Origin: Rhizobium sp. J15
Lineage (GTDB): Bacteria; Pseudomonadota; Alphaproteobacteria; Rhizobiales; Rhizobiaceae
Assembly (NCBI RefSeq): GCF_002531825.1
Contig: NZ_NWSX01000002.1
Location: 124,001-188,000 of the forward strand
Reading direction: 5' to 3'
DNA length: 64,000 bases
Shown: piece by piece, positions 47,743 to 57,546 of the stretch
How the letters are laid out: each line of letters starts with the position of its first letter
How positions within the stretch are numbered: the stretch's first letter is position 1
Notes under the pieces: generated by a model
The model's input: the letters and a program-made list of their open reading frames with translations, nothing else
What the model was told of the DNA's origin: nothing
Database searches by the model: none
Program-made: the position numbers and the translations under genes

Positions 47743-49395
47743 TTAGGCGAGACGGGCGAAATACGCCCCCCAGGCCGGAATATCGATCTTGTCGCCATAG
47801 TTGTTGCTGGTAAAGCCATGGCCCGTCAATGCCTGCCATTCACCGGCAGGCAGCGTGACGCCCGTTTCGGCCGGGCTCATGTTGAAGATGCAGAGCAGCT
47901 TCTCATCGCCATATTCGCGGGTGAAGACCAGAGTCTCGCCCTGCACCTCCTCGAATTCGATCTCGCCCTTGGCAAAGGCCGGGTGAAGCTTGCGGAAGGC
48001 GATGAAGCGGCGGTAGTGCTCGAGCACGGAAGTCTCGTCGCCCTGCTGGACGTTGACGGCGCGCAGGATGTGTTCGACCGGCACCGGCAGCCAGGGCTTG
48101 ACGGTTGAGAAGCCGCCCTGGGCGACGTGGCTGTCCCAGACCATCGGCGTGCGGCAGCCGTCGCGGCCCTTGAATTCCGGCCAGAACTGGATGCCGTAGG
48201 GATCCTGCAGATCCTGATAGGCGAGATCGGCCTCCGTCAGCGCCAGTTCCTCGCCCTGATAGAGGCAGACCGAGCCGCGCAGCGTCAAAAGCAGCGAGGC
48301 ATAGAGCTTGGCGAAAGCGTCGTGATCGGCAACCAGTCCGCCCCAGCGGCTGACATGGCGCACGACGTCGTGGTTGGAGAAGGCCCAGCAGGCCCAGCCA
48401 TCGGGTGCGGCGGCTTCGAAATCCTGCATCACCTCCTCGACGCGCTCCGGCGTCAGCGGATCGGGCGCCAGGAATTCGAAGGCGTAGCACATGTGCATCT
48501 TGTCGTTGCCGGACGTGTATTCGCCGACGATTTCCAGCCCGCGCTGGCTATCGCCCACCTCGCCGACGGCGGCAATCGCCGGGTATTCCTCGAGAACGGC
48601 GCGGAAGCGCTTGAGGAAGGCAAGATTCTCCGGGCGGTTCTTGTCGTAGATATGCTCCTGGAAATTATAGGGATTGACCGCCGGCGCGGTCGAGGCGTTG
48701 CGCCTTTCGGGGGCAAGCGCCGGGTTGTCGCGCAGGAGCGGGTCGTGGAAATAGAAATTGATGGTGTCGAGGCGGAAGCCGTCGACGCCGCGGTTGAGCC
48801 AGAAGCGTACGACGTCGAGCAGACGGTCCTGCACCTCGGGATTATGCAGGTTCATGTCCGGCTGCGAGGTCAGGAAATTATGCAGGTAATATTGCATGCG
48901 CGTCGGATCCCACGCCCATGCCGAGCCACCGAAGATCGAGAGCCAATTGTTCGGCGGCGTGCCGTCCGGCTTGGCATCGGCCCAGACATACCAGTCGGCC
49001 TTGGCGTTGGTCTTGCTGGAGCGGCTCTGGACGAACCAGGGGTGCTGATCCGAGCTGTGGGAGATGACGAGGTCGATCATCACCCGGATGCCGAGGCGAT
49101 GGGCTTCCGATATCAGCGTGTCGAAATCCACCAGCGTGCCGAAAATCGAATCGACGTTCTCATAATCGGAAACGTCGTAGCCGAAATCCCGCATCGGCGA
49201 GGTGAAGAAGGGCGAGATCCAGATCGCATCGGCGCCGAGGCTTGCCACATGCGGCAGGCGGGCGGTGATGCCCTTCAGGTCGCCGATGCCGTCGCCGTTC
49301 GAATCCTGGTAGGAACGCGGGTAGATCTGATAGATCACCGCGCCGCGCCACCAGTCCTTATCGGCGGTCAAGATCGATTGGGGAGCCACGTTCAT
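47743..49395 (-). CDS. aglA: Alpha-glucosidase, GH13
   Basis: 550 residues of the oligo-1,6-glucosidase-like GH13 group. N-terminal WWRGAVIYQIYPRSYQDSNGDGIGDL; catalytic regions include GFRLDTINFY (nucleophile Asp), AAVGEVGD (acid/base Glu) and FSNHDVVRH (transition-state Asp). No signal peptide, so it cleaves imported sucrose, maltose or trehalose in the cytoplasm. Lies inside the agl transport operon. Confidence 0.95.
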   Translation of the reverse strand: MNVAPQSILTADKDWWRGAVIYQIYPRSYQDSNGDGIGDLKGITARLPHVASLGADAIWISPFFTSPMRDFGYDVSDYENVDSIFGTLVDFDTLISEAHRLGIRVMIDLVISHSSDQHPWFVQSRSSKTNAKADWYVWADAKPDGTPPNNWLSIFGGSAWAWDPTRMQYYLHNFLTSQPDMNLHNPEVQDRLLDVVRFWLNRGVDGFRLDTINFYFHDPLLRDNPALAPERRNASTAPAVNPYNFQEHIYDKNRPENLAFLKRFRAVLEEYPAIAAVGEVGDSQRGLEIVGEYTSGNDKMHMCYAFEFLAPDPLTPERVEEVMQDFEAAAPDGWACWAFSNHDVVRHVSRWGGLVADHDAFAKLYASLLLTLRGSVCLYQGEELALTEADLAYQDLQDPYGIQFWPEFKGRDGCRTPMVWDSHVAQGGFSTVKPWLPVPVEHILRAVNVQQGDETSVLEHYRRFIAFRKLHPAFAKGEIEFEEVQGETLVFTREYGDEKLLCIFNMSPAETGVTLPAGEWQALTGHGFTSNNYGDKIDIPAWGAYFARLA

Positions 49396-49429
49396 GGAAT
49401 ATCCTGTCTGAAGTCACGTTCGGGAATGA

Positions 49430-50593
49430 TCAGCCTCCCTTGACCGAGCCCGCCAGCAGACCGCGCACCAGATAACGCTGCAGCCCGAAGAAGACGAGCA
49501 GCGGCACGACGATGGTGACGAAGGCTGACGCCGTCAAAATCTCCCAGTTGCCGCCGCGCGAGCCGAGCAGCGCGTTCAGGCTGCCGGTCAGCACGATGTG
49601 GTCCTTGTCGGTGCCGAGGAAGACCATGGCGACGAGCAGGTCGTTCCACACCCACAGGAACTGGAAGATGGCGAAGGAGGCGAGCGCCGGGAAGGACAAA
49701 GGCAAAACGATGCGGGTGAAGATCTCGAAATCGCTCGCGCCGTCGACGCGGGCGGATTCGATGATCTCCTTCGGCAGGCCGGCGATATAGGCCCGCAGGA
49801 GAAAGATGGCGAGCGGCATGCCGAAGGCGGTATGGGCAAGCCAGATGCCGGGATAGGTCTTCGACGGCTGGCCGAGCATGTTGCCGACTTCGTTATAGAG
49901 ACGCAGCAGCGGGATCAGCGACATCTGCAGCGGCACGACGATGAGGCCGACGACGAGCGCAATCAGCAGCGCCCGGCCGGGAAACTCCATCCAGCTCAAG
50001 GCATAGGCGGCGAAGGCGGCAATCAGGATCGGGATGATCGTCGCCGGGATCGTCACCGTCAGCGAATTGATGAAGGATTGGCCGATGCCTTCGCCTCTCA
50101 GAACCGTATTGTAGTTCTGCGTCGTGAATTCGGGCGGCGCCGAGACGGAAACGTAGATGCGCCGCGGCCGCTCGTCAGGCGAAAAGGCGGCGTTCTTCAT
50201 GTAGCGATAGCTGCCGTCGCTGTTGATCTGCAGCGTTTCGCCGTCGCCGAGATCGGCGGTCGTGCCGGCATCGTAGGCGGCCGGCTGCTGCACGCGGTTG
50301 CCGAAGGCTTTCACGGAACGGCCGGTCTGTCCTTCCAGCACATTGCCCGAAATGACGTAGTTGGCGCCTTCCTGCTGTTGCTGGTCAGGCGTGCCCAGGC
50401 GCACTGCAACGGTCTGCGTCGAGCCGACGAAGGACGTCCACCAGCCGGACACGACGATCTGGTCCTTGTCGCGCAGCGCGCTGACGAAGATGCCGAGCGT
50501 CGGGATGAGCCAGACGATGACGATCAAGAGAACCGCAAGGTGAACGAAGAGCCGGGCGGGGCCGATCTTGAAGTAGCTTCCGACAGCGGTCAT
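49430..50593 (-). CDS. aglG: Alpha-glucoside ABC transporter permease AglG
   Basis: 387 residues, larger than most MalG-type permeases (about 280). A periplasmic insert of about 100 residues lies between the first helix (LFVHLAVLLIVIVWLIPTLG) and the rest of the permease domain; AglG proteins are known to be long. The EAA loop is ESARVDGASDFEIFTRIVLP. It lies one base from aglF and pairs with it as the membrane channel. Confidence 0.94.
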   Translation of the reverse strand: MTAVGSYFKIGPARLFVHLAVLLIVIVWLIPTLGIFVSALRDKDQIVVSGWWTSFVGSTQTVAVRLGTPDQQQQEGANYVISGNVLEGQTGRSVKAFGNRVQQPAAYDAGTTADLGDGETLQINSDGSYRYMKNAAFSPDERPRRIYVSVSAPPEFTTQNYNTVLRGEGIGQSFINSLTVTIPATIIPILIAAFAAYALSWMEFPGRALLIALVVGLIVVPLQMSLIPLLRLYNEVGNMLGQPSKTYPGIWLAHTAFGMPLAIFLLRAYIAGLPKEIIESARVDGASDFEIFTRIVLPLSFPALASFAIFQFLWVWNDLLVAMVFLGTDKDHIVLTGSLNALLGSRGGNWEILTASAFVTIVVPLLVFFGLQRYLVRGLLAGSVKGG

Positions 50594-50594
50594 C

Positions 50595-51608
50595 TCAATG
50601 GCCCTTCAGTTCGCGGTTGGCACGGCGCACGTTCCAGATCATGATCGGCGTGACGGCGAGCATGATGATGATGGCGATGACGGCGCTTCGGCCGGAATCG
50701 CCGCCGCCGCGGAACATCCAGTCGAACATCAGGTTCGCCAGCACCATCGTCTGCCATTGGCCGTTGGTCATGGTCAGCACGATGTCGAAGACCTTGAGGA
50801 CGAGGATGGTGATCGTCGTCCAGACGACGGCGATGGTGCCCCAGACCTGCGGCACCATAATGCGCCAGAAGATCTGCCAGCCATTGGCGCCGTCGATGAC
50901 GGCGGCCTCGATCGTCTCCTCGGGAATGCCGCGCAGAGCGGCCGACAGGATGACCATGGCGAACCCGGTCTGAATCCAGATCAGGATGACCATCAGGAAG
51001 AAATTGTTCCAGAAGGGAACCGAGATCCACACTTCAGGCGTGCCGCCGAACAGCTGGACGATGGCATTCAGCAGGCCGATCTGGACATCGTTGCCGCCGC
51101 GATATTCATAAATGAATTTCCAGATGACCGAGGCGCCGACGAAGGAGATCGCCATCGGCATGAAGACGATGCTCTTGGCGATATTGCCCCACCAGATGCG
51201 GTCGGTCATCACGGCGATGACGAGGCCGAAGAAGGTGCAGGCGGCCGGCACGACGGCGAGCCAGAGGATGTTGTTGAAGATCGACTGACGGAATTCGCGG
51301 TCGCCGATCGCCCATTTGTAATTGGCGAGGCCGACGAACTGCAGGCCGGCGCGATCGTAGAAGGACAGGATGAAGGTCGCGACGACGGGATAGACGAGAT
51401 AAACGAAGAGCAGGAAGAGCGCCGGGCCGAGAAACAGCCACGGCCGGATGACTGCACGGCGATTGAGATTGCGCGATGCGGTGCGAATGTCACCGTCCTT
51501 TACCGGCAGCGCCAGGTCCAGGATCTTGTTCGAAAAATAGAAATAGGCCGAGCACGCGAAAACGGCGACGACCACGACGCCCAAAGCGGACACTATCTGC
51601 GACAGCAT
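50595..51608 (-). CDS. aglF: Alpha-glucoside ABC transporter permease AglF
   Basis: 337 residues. An extra N-terminal helix (about 5-28) precedes the MalF-type permease domain (WLFLGPALFLLFVYLVYPVV) with EAA loop EAAVIDGANGWQIFWRIMVP. GGGAGG precedes the ATG at 51608. It follows aglE after about 180 bp that contain two hairpins. Confidence 0.94.
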   Translation of the reverse strand: MLSQIVSALGVVVVAVFACSAYFYFSNKILDLALPVKDGDIRTASRNLNRRAVIRPWLFLGPALFLLFVYLVYPVVATFILSFYDRAGLQFVGLANYKWAIGDREFRQSIFNNILWLAVVPAACTFFGLVIAVMTDRIWWGNIAKSIVFMPMAISFVGASVIWKFIYEYRGGNDVQIGLLNAIVQLFGGTPEVWISVPFWNNFFLMVILIWIQTGFAMVILSAALRGIPEETIEAAVIDGANGWQIFWRIMVPQVWGTIAVVWTTITILVLKVFDIVLTMTNGQWQTMVLANLMFDWMFRGGGDSGRSAVIAIIIMLAVTPIMIWNVRRANRELKGH

Positions 51609-51754
51609 TACGTCCCTCCCCTGCTTCCCCTGATCTTATTCCGACCGGTTTATTCTGACGGGTCAGCGCCGGTCATCGTCAATAAGCCTGCCCCACTTGA
51701 CCACAGTATCCTCGGATGGCCGGACTCTTTTGAATCCGGCCACTCATGCAGACC

Positions 51755-51778
51755 ATGCCGCCGGCAAGCCGGCGGCAT
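51755..51778. repeat. Perfect hairpin after aglE
   Basis: An 11-bp perfect palindrome (ATGCCGCCGGC / GCCGGCGGCAT) with a 2-nt centre, 13 bp past the aglE stop. A second imperfect inverted repeat (GGCCGGA...TCCGGCC, about 51718-51741) follows. They sit between aglE and aglF, like the hairpins after dppA and potF. Confidence 0.75.
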
Positions 51779-51790
51779 AATTCCGGAAGA

Positions 51791-53152
51791 TTACTTGATG
51801 CCGTCCCAGGCGCTCTGGATTTCGCCAGCGGCCTCTTCTGCGGACTTGCCGCCGACGAAATCGACCATGCCCGTCCAGAAGGCGCCGGCGCCGATCTTGC
51901 CCGGCATCAGGTCGGAACCGTCGAAGCGGAAGGTGGTGGCGGAGGTCAGAATCTCTCCTTCCTTCTTCATCTGCGGATTGGCGTAAGCCTCGGTGCTGAC
52001 ACCCTTGTAAGGCGTCAGGAAGCTCGACTGCGCCATCCAGATCTCATGCGCGATCGGCGTCTTGAGGAAGTCGATGAAGGCGCGGGCGGCCTTCGAGTCC
52101 TTGGCGATCGAGACGAGCGTGCCGGCGCCCAGAACCGGCTTGCCGAGTTCGGGATGCGACGCATAGGTCGGCATGTAGAAGAAGTCGGCATCCTGGCCGA
52201 GCTTCGTGCCCTCCGGGAAGAAGGACGGGATGAACGAGGCCTGGTGGTGCATGTAGCACTTCGGCGGAACGGCGAAGAGGCCCTTCGGGCTGTCGCGGAA
52301 GTCGGTCGAGGCCACAGCCGCGACACCGCCATCGACGTATTTCTCATTCTTGGCAAACTTGCCGAATTCGTCGATCGCGGCAACGACGGCCGGATCGGTG
52401 AATTTCAGCTCGTTCGTCGTCCACTTGTCGTAGGCTTCCGGCGGCTGCATGCGCAGCATGATGTCTTCGACCCAGTCGGTCGCCGGCCAGCCGGTGGCGC
52501 CGCCGGAACCGAGGCCGATGCACCAGGGAACCCCGCCGTCCTTGACGATCTGATCGGTCAGGGCGTGCAGCTCTTCCATGGTCGTCGGAATCTTGTAGCC
52601 GGCTTCCTCGAAATTCTCCGGTACATACCAGACGAGCGACTTCACATCGGCCTTGTAGGGGAAGGCATAGAAGGATTCCTTGCCGTCCTTGCCCTTGTAG
52701 GTGCCGTAACCGACCCAGCTGTCGCCGGCGCCGTAATTATCCTTGATCCACTTGGAATTGTCGTCGCCGAGCGGCGTCAGGAAACCCTTGCCGGCGAGAT
52801 CGGCAAGAAGGCCCGGCTGCGGCAGAATGGCGATGTTCGGCGGCGAGCCTGCCTGGGTGTCGATGACGATCTGCTGTTCGTAGTTTTCGGACGAGGAGTA
52901 TTTGGCTTCGATGCCGGTCGCTTCGGTGAAATAGGCGAGAACGCTCATGAAGAACGCCTCGTCCTCGCCGCGCCACGGCCCGAAGATCGTCAGCGGCTGG
53001 CCCTTCAGATCGGCATGGGCAGCCTTGAATTCGTCATAGCTCTTCCAGTTGAACTTGGCATCCTGCCCGGGCGCAAATTTCAGATCGGCCGCGGACGCAG
53101 CACCAGCAAAAAGCGCCGCCACGGCAACGCCCATCAAAAACGTCTTCTTCAT
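51791..53152 (-). CDS. aglE: Alpha-glucoside ABC transporter periplasmic binding protein AglE
   Basis: 453 residues. It has a signal peptide (MKKTFLMGVAVAALFAGAASA) and SBP family-1 features, for example LTIFGPWRGEDEAFFMSVLAYF and the C-terminal IQSAWDGIK. It binds alpha-glucosides for AglFGK. GGGAGG precedes the start. First gene of the operon; the promoter region shared with divergent aglR carries two palindromic operators. Confidence 0.95.
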   Translation of the reverse strand: MKKTFLMGVAVAALFAGAASAADLKFAPGQDAKFNWKSYDEFKAAHADLKGQPLTIFGPWRGEDEAFFMSVLAYFTEATGIEAKYSSSENYEQQIVIDTQAGSPPNIAILPQPGLLADLAGKGFLTPLGDDNSKWIKDNYGAGDSWVGYGTYKGKDGKESFYAFPYKADVKSLVWYVPENFEEAGYKIPTTMEELHALTDQIVKDGGVPWCIGLGSGGATGWPATDWVEDIMLRMQPPEAYDKWTTNELKFTDPAVVAAIDEFGKFAKNEKYVDGGVAAVASTDFRDSPKGLFAVPPKCYMHHQASFIPSFFPEGTKLGQDADFFYMPTYASHPELGKPVLGAGTLVSIAKDSKAARAFIDFLKTPIAHEIWMAQSSFLTPYKGVSTEAYANPQMKKEGEILTSATTFRFDGSDLMPGKIGAGAFWTGMVDFVGGKSAEEAAGEIQSAWDGIK

Positions 53153-53207
53153 GTGATCAACCTCCCATCACAATCCCAACCGCGCCAAATTCCTTCAAAG
53201 GGAAATT

Positions 53208-53221
53208 TCAAAGCGCTTTGA
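53208..53221. promoter_or_regulatory. AglR operator 1 (aglE side)
   Basis: A perfect 14-bp palindrome TCAAAGCGCTTTGA, typical of LacI-family sites with a central CG. It is 56 bp upstream of the aglE start, just downstream of a possible -35 TTGACT (minus strand), so bound AglR would block aglE transcription. Confidence 0.75.
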
Positions 53222-53368
53222 CAACCAACTCATTCCATTTTCGGTGGAACGGAGTCAAGTCATTTTGCGAAAACTCGCCATAGGCATGCGGATTGCGCAG
53301 CCACGCTGCGTCAATTGGGGAATATGGAGCGATTTTTCTTGAGTCAAGCACACTAAATGCTACATAAT

Positions 53369-53382
53369 TGAAAGCGCTTTGG
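53369..53382. promoter_or_regulatory. AglR operator 2 (aglR side)
   Basis: TGAAAGCGCTTTGG with a perfect AAAGCGCTTT core (53371-53380), 66 bp upstream of the aglR start. It shares its core with operator 1, 161 bp away centre to centre. The spacing would allow looping and autoregulation. Confidence 0.7.
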
Positions 53383-53447
53383 ATGCCGCGGGGAGGTGGC
53401 CCGCCTTTTCAGACGGCGCCAGAGCGGGCCGGGAGGAAGCATAGCAG

Positions 53448-54476
53448 GTGAATCTCAAACAGCTATCGGAATTGCTGGGGCTGTCGCAGACGACGGTGAG
53501 CAGAGCGCTCAACGGCTATCCCGAGGTCAACGAAGCGACCCGGGAGCGCGTGCTCCAAGCTGTCAAGGAAACCGGATACCGGCCGAACAAGGCGGCGCAG
53601 CGGCTTGCGACCGGCAAGGCAGGTTCGATCGGTCTCGTCATGCCGACGGCGCCCGGCCATCAATCCGACGTGCATTTCGGCGAATTCCTGGCCGGCCTCG
53701 GCGAGGAGTCCGTCCGCCACGACTTCCATTTCGTCATCATGCCGTCCGACCCCGATGACGAGGTGGCGGCGCTGCGGCGCCTTGCGATCAGCGGCAATGT
53801 CGATGCGTTGTTCGTCGCCTATATGCGCGGCCACGATCCGCGCATTCCCATGCTGAAATCGCTCTCCATGCCCTATGTCGTGCACGGCCGCTCTTTCGGA
53901 TCCGAGCCGGACTATCCCTTCCTCGACATCGACAATGAGGGAGCGTTTTACGATGCAACGCGGCTGTTGCTGCAGCTTGGCCATACGCGCTTTGCGCTGA
54001 TGAACGGGCCGATGCATCTGGATTTCGCCATTCGCAGGAAGAACGGCGTCATATCAGCCCTTGCCGAACGCGGCCTCACCCTCGACGAGGACTGCATGAG
54101 CCATGCTTTGATGACCGACGAACAGGGCCTCTTGGCGATGGAGCGGTTCCTGCAACTGCCGAACCGGCCAACCGCCATCCTCTGCTCCAGCACGGTGCTG
54201 GCGCTCGGTGCGATCCGCGCGGTCAACCAAGCGGGACTGCGCCTCGGCGAGGATATCTCTCTGATCGCCCACGACGACGTGCTGCCGCTCTTAAAGCCCG
54301 AGAGCTTCTCGGTGCCGCTGACGACGACACGCTCTTCGTTGCGGGCGGCGGGCGCGCGCATCGCCCAGCGGCTGATCGGCACCGTGAAGCAGGCCGGGCC
54401 CTTCCCCGACCAGGAGCTCTGGAAGACCGAGCTGATCGTCAGGGCTTCGACCGGCCCTGCCCCGCAGCAGCTCTAA
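53448..54476 (+). CDS. aglR: LacI-family repressor of the agl operon
   Basis: 342 residues. N-terminal LacI helix-turn-helix MNLKQLSELLGLSQTTVSRA with hinge helix PNKAAQRLATGKAG, then a periplasmic-binding-like sensor domain (PTAPGHQSDVHFGEFLAGL onward). The GTG at 53448 follows GGAGGAAG. It presumably represses aglEFGAK until an alpha-glucoside binds. The stop codon is the first base group of a palindromic repeat. Confidence 0.93.
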   Translation: MNLKQLSELLGLSQTTVSRALNGYPEVNEATRERVLQAVKETGYRPNKAAQRLATGKAGSIGLVMPTAPGHQSDVHFGEFLAGLGEESVRHDFHFVIMPSDPDDEVAALRRLAISGNVDALFVAYMRGHDPRIPMLKSLSMPYVVHGRSFGSEPDYPFLDIDNEGAFYDATRLLLQLGHTRFALMNGPMHLDFAIRRKNGVISALAERGLTLDEDCMSHALMTDEQGLLAMERFLQLPNRPTAILCSSTVLALGAIRAVNQAGLRLGEDISLIAHDDVLPLLKPESFSVPLTTTRSSLRAAGARIAQRLIGTVKQAGPFPDQELWKTELIVRASTGPAPQQL

Positions 54477-54605
54477 AGCGCGTCGCGATCTTTCAGATTC
54501 GCTCCTCGCGCTTTAGCCCTTTGCTTTTACGCATGTCGTTTGCGGCAAAAGCGCTTAGCGCTTTGCCTGGCAAAACCGCCGCACACTTTTGCGCGACATG
54601 CTTTA
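54474..54605. repeat. Composite palindromic repeat between aglR and folD
   Basis: Two nested inverted repeats: TAAAGCGCG (54474-54482) with CGCGCTTTA (54507-54515), and GCATGTCG (54531-54538) with CGACATGC (54594-54601). The right end (54572-54605) is repeated at 24830-24863. It looks like a genome-wide rhizobial intergenic palindromic element at a convergent gene junction and may act as a bidirectional terminator. Confidence 0.75.
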
Positions 54606-54606
54606 A

Positions 54607-55506
54607 TCAGAACTGCGGCGGCGTCTGCCCCGCGGCGCGATGGGCGGCGATGACCGTATTGGCCATCAGCATGGCGATGGTCATCGGGCCGACGCCGCCG
54701 GGAACCGGGGTAATGGTGCTCGCGACTTCGGAGACTTCGAGGAAGGCAACGTCGCCGACGAGCCGGGTCTTGCCCTCGCCCCTGTCGGGAGCGGCCACGC
54801 GGTTGATGCCTACGTCGATGACCGTCGCGCCCGGCTTGACCCAATCCGCTTTGACCATCTCCGGCCGGCCGACGGCGGCAACCAGAATATCGGCGTTGCG
54901 GCAGACCTCGGCGAGGTTCTTGGTCCTGGAGTGAGCGATCGTCACCGTCGCATTGGCGTTGAGCAGCAATTGCGCCATCGGCTTGCCGAACAGATTGGAG
55001 CGGCCGATGACCACGGCGTTGAGGCCGGAGAGGTCCTCGCCATGGGTGCGGCGGACGAAGACCATGGCGCCGGCCGGCGTGCAGGAAACCAATCCGGTCT
55101 TCAGATCGCCCGTGGCGAGCTTGCCGGCATTGACGACGCTCAGGCCGTCGACGTCCTTTTCCGGCAGGATCGACTGGATGATCGGCTCGCTGTCGAGTGG
55201 CTTCGGCAGCGGCAGTTGCACCAGAATGCCATGGATCGACGGATCGGTGTTGAGCGTGGCGACGAGGGCTGCGAGCTCCTCCTGGCTGGTCTCGGCCGGC
55301 AGCGTGTGCTGGACGGATTTGAAGCCGCATTCCTTGGCCATGCGGCTCTTGGAGCCGACATAAGCATGGCTTGCCGGATCGTCGCCGACGATGATGACCG
55401 CAAGACCGGTGGTCACGCCGCTGCTTTTTTCCAGCGCCGACGTTGCACTCTTGACCGTCTGAATCACGGATGCAGCTACGTTCTTGCCATCGATTACTGT
55501 CGTCAC
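54607..55506 (-). CDS. folD: Bifunctional methylenetetrahydrofolate dehydrogenase/cyclohydrolase
   Basis: 299 residues from a GTG at 55506 with GGAG upstream; a TTG at 55533 would add nine residues that are unlikely. FolD motifs: [16 protein letters not shown] (catalytic Lys), [37 protein letters not shown] and [15 protein letters not shown]. It interconverts 5,10-methylene-, methenyl- and 10-formyl-THF in one-carbon metabolism. Single gene. Confidence 0.96.
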   Translation of the reverse strand: MTTVIDGKNVAASVIQTVKSATSALEKSSGVTTGLAVIIVGDDPASHAYVGSKSRMAKECGFKSVQHTLPAETSQEELAALVATLNTDPSIHGILVQLPLPKPLDSEPIIQSILPEKDVDGLSVVNAGKLATGDLKTGLVSCTPAGAMVFVRRTHGEDLSGLNAVVIGRSNLFGKPMAQLLLNANATVTIAHSRTKNLAEVCRNADILVAAVGRPEMVKADWVKPGATVIDVGINRVAAPDRGEGKTRLVGDVAFLEVSEVASTITPVPGGVGPMTIAMLMANTVIAAHRAAGQTPPQF

Positions 55507-55626
55507 GCGTCTCTCCGCCTTGTTTCGCGCCAATCTATGGATGTTCGGCGGGCGCCAATTGCCCGCTAACGCCCTATCCTGTCCGAAAGAGGCAAGGCAA
55601 TATCAAACTTGCAAGGAAATGTTCGT

Positions 55627-57375
55627 TCAGTGCTGCGCTTCGCGCGCATGAATACGAAGCCGGTCGCGCAGGCCGGAGATCTCGGAGCGCAGTACGTCCA
55701 TTTCATCGACCGGCGCAGAGGACTGCACGGGCACCGACGGCGCGGCGTGCGGCCGGGACACCGGCTGATCCTCCCGTGCGGGATCGACGGCTGGCCTACG
55801 GCGCCACAGCAGGAATGCCGCGCCAAGGCCTATCGCAAGGCCCGCCGCGGCACCGACCAGCAAGCGGAAGGTCAGACCATCGGTTCGCGACACTGCGGTC
55901 GCGAACGCCGGCTTCAGGAGAACGATGCGACCATCGGCGGCCGTTCCCGTCGCTGCGGACGTTGCCTCCTCCAGACGCGAGCGCGCGGCATTCGCCTTTT
56001 CTCGCAGCTCGGTCAGGCGTGGCAAATCGACGCCCGTATCCCGGCTCTGGGCGATCAGCGTGTTGCGGCGGTCATTCAGGGCCTTGCGGGCATCGACAGC
56101 GGCCTTGGCGGCCGTGTTGGCGGCCTGGGCAAGACGGGTGAGCTCCTTGCTCATATTCTCCTTCAGACCATCGGCTTCGGTCTGCTGCTGCAGCAGGCGC
56201 GGATGGCGCGGGCCAAGCTCGGCGGAAAGCTGCGCCAGCGTCGTCTTGGCCACGGCATATTTGTCGCGCAAGTCCTGCAGCGCCGGCGAAAGCATATCGG
56301 AGGGCAACGAACCGGCGAGCACTTCGGCAAGCTTTGCGGCCTTCAGCCGATCGGCCTGCGCCTTCGCTGTCAGGATGTTCTGCTCAGCCTCTTTCAGATC
56401 GGCATCGAGCCCGTCGATCTGACGGCGGAGGTCGATCGCCACCTTGACATTGCCTTCGCCGCTTTTTGCCGTGAAGGTGGCAAGCTCGGCCTTGGCATCG
56501 TCATAGGCCTTGCGCAAGGCGGCATCGGTCTCCGCGTTGCCGCTTCGCCCGTCGCCGCCGGCGGCTTCGGCAAGCCTTGCGGCGATGCGCGTGGATTTGC
56601 CGCCGTCGCCGGTCGTCACCCTCACGAGGATCGTGCCGGCCGCCGCATCGGGCAGGATCTCGACCGCGTGCTTCAGCGCGGCCTCGGCCCGGGAGGCAGG
56701 ATCGGCGGCAGCGCCCGTGGCCGACAGGAGATCGAGTGCGACGCCGAGCGCATTGGCGCTGGAGCCGGCAAACTCGGGATCGTGATCGAGCTTCAGGGCG
56801 GCGACCGTCGAAGAAACCGTCCGTGCCGACAGCAGCCCCTTTGCGGCAGCCTCGGTGAAGGCGGCGCGGCTTGCGGCATCCGTCTTTATCGCAAGCGTCG
56901 TCTCGGCACGGTAGAGCGCCGGGGGAGCCGGCATCAGCGCCGGCAGGCCTGCACCGAGAGCCGTTGCGGCGGCGAGCATCACCGCCAGACCAAAGCGTCC
57001 CCCGCGGCGTTGCGGCGCTGTGGCGCGCAGTTCGGCCGGTTCTTGATAAATTTCAGCAGGCGGTTCGATTGAGATCATCGGCTCGCCGGCCAGCGCGTCA
57101 TGGCGCGCAGGCCCCGGCGGAAGATGATGGCCGACATCGTTGGCGGCACGCAGGCGATTGCCGAGAATGGTTTCGATGCGGTCGACCAGCGGCGCCGTGC
57201 GCGCTGCCCTTGCGCGTTGCTCCTCGAGGGCGCGGCCGATGGCGCGCAGCAATTCCGCCTCAGGCGGCGCGACAGCCGGCCCGTTCGATCCGGGCGATCG
57301 ATAAAGATCGTCATCGGCACGCCGGCCCGCGGCGGCGCGATTGTGGAAGCTGCTTCTCGCCCTGATATCGTACAT
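55627..57375 (-). CDS. Wzz/GumC-like polysaccharide co-polymerase
   Basis: 582 residues if ATG 57375 is used. About 125 cytoplasmic residues precede the first membrane helix (about 128-147). A long periplasmic coiled-coil region follows (QIDGLDADLKEAEQNILTAK, LRDKYAVAKTTLAQLSAELG), then a second helix near 515-535 and a short tail. This matches chain-length regulators but with an unusually long N-terminal extension and no tyrosine-kinase domain. A start at 57078 would give a conventional length. Paired with a WecG-type transferase upstream, suggesting surface-polysaccharide synthesis. Confidence 0.75.
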   Translation of the reverse strand: MYDIRARSSFHNRAAAGRRADDDLYRSPGSNGPAVAPPEAELLRAIGRALEEQRARAARTAPLVDRIETILGNRLRAANDVGHHLPPGPARHDALAGEPMISIEPPAEIYQEPAELRATAPQRRGGRFGLAVMLAAATALGAGLPALMPAPPALYRAETTLAIKTDAASRAAFTEAAAKGLLSARTVSSTVAALKLDHDPEFAGSSANALGVALDLLSATGAAADPASRAEAALKHAVEILPDAAAGTILVRVTTGDGGKSTRIAARLAEAAGGDGRSGNAETDAALRKAYDDAKAELATFTAKSGEGNVKVAIDLRRQIDGLDADLKEAEQNILTAKAQADRLKAAKLAEVLAGSLPSDMLSPALQDLRDKYAVAKTTLAQLSAELGPRHPRLLQQQTEADGLKENMSKELTRLAQAANTAAKAAVDARKALNDRRNTLIAQSRDTGVDLPRLTELREKANAARSRLEEATSAATGTAADGRIVLLKPAFATAVSRTDGLTFRLLVGAAAGLAIGLGAAFLLWRRRPAVDPAREDQPVSRPHAAPSVPVQSSAPVDEMDVLRSEISGLRDRLRIHAREAQH

Positions 57376-57546
57376 TGCGCCACATCTCATGCACATGATG
57401 GCCGAGTTCGCTCATCCGCACGACATGCAGATGATTAAGCTACTCTAAATATTCATGGCAAAGAAATGGTTAACCGCAGCGGCAAGAAACGATAGCGCCG
57501 CGCATCTTTTCGAGGCACGGAAGGAAACCGCGGCGATTGATGACAA

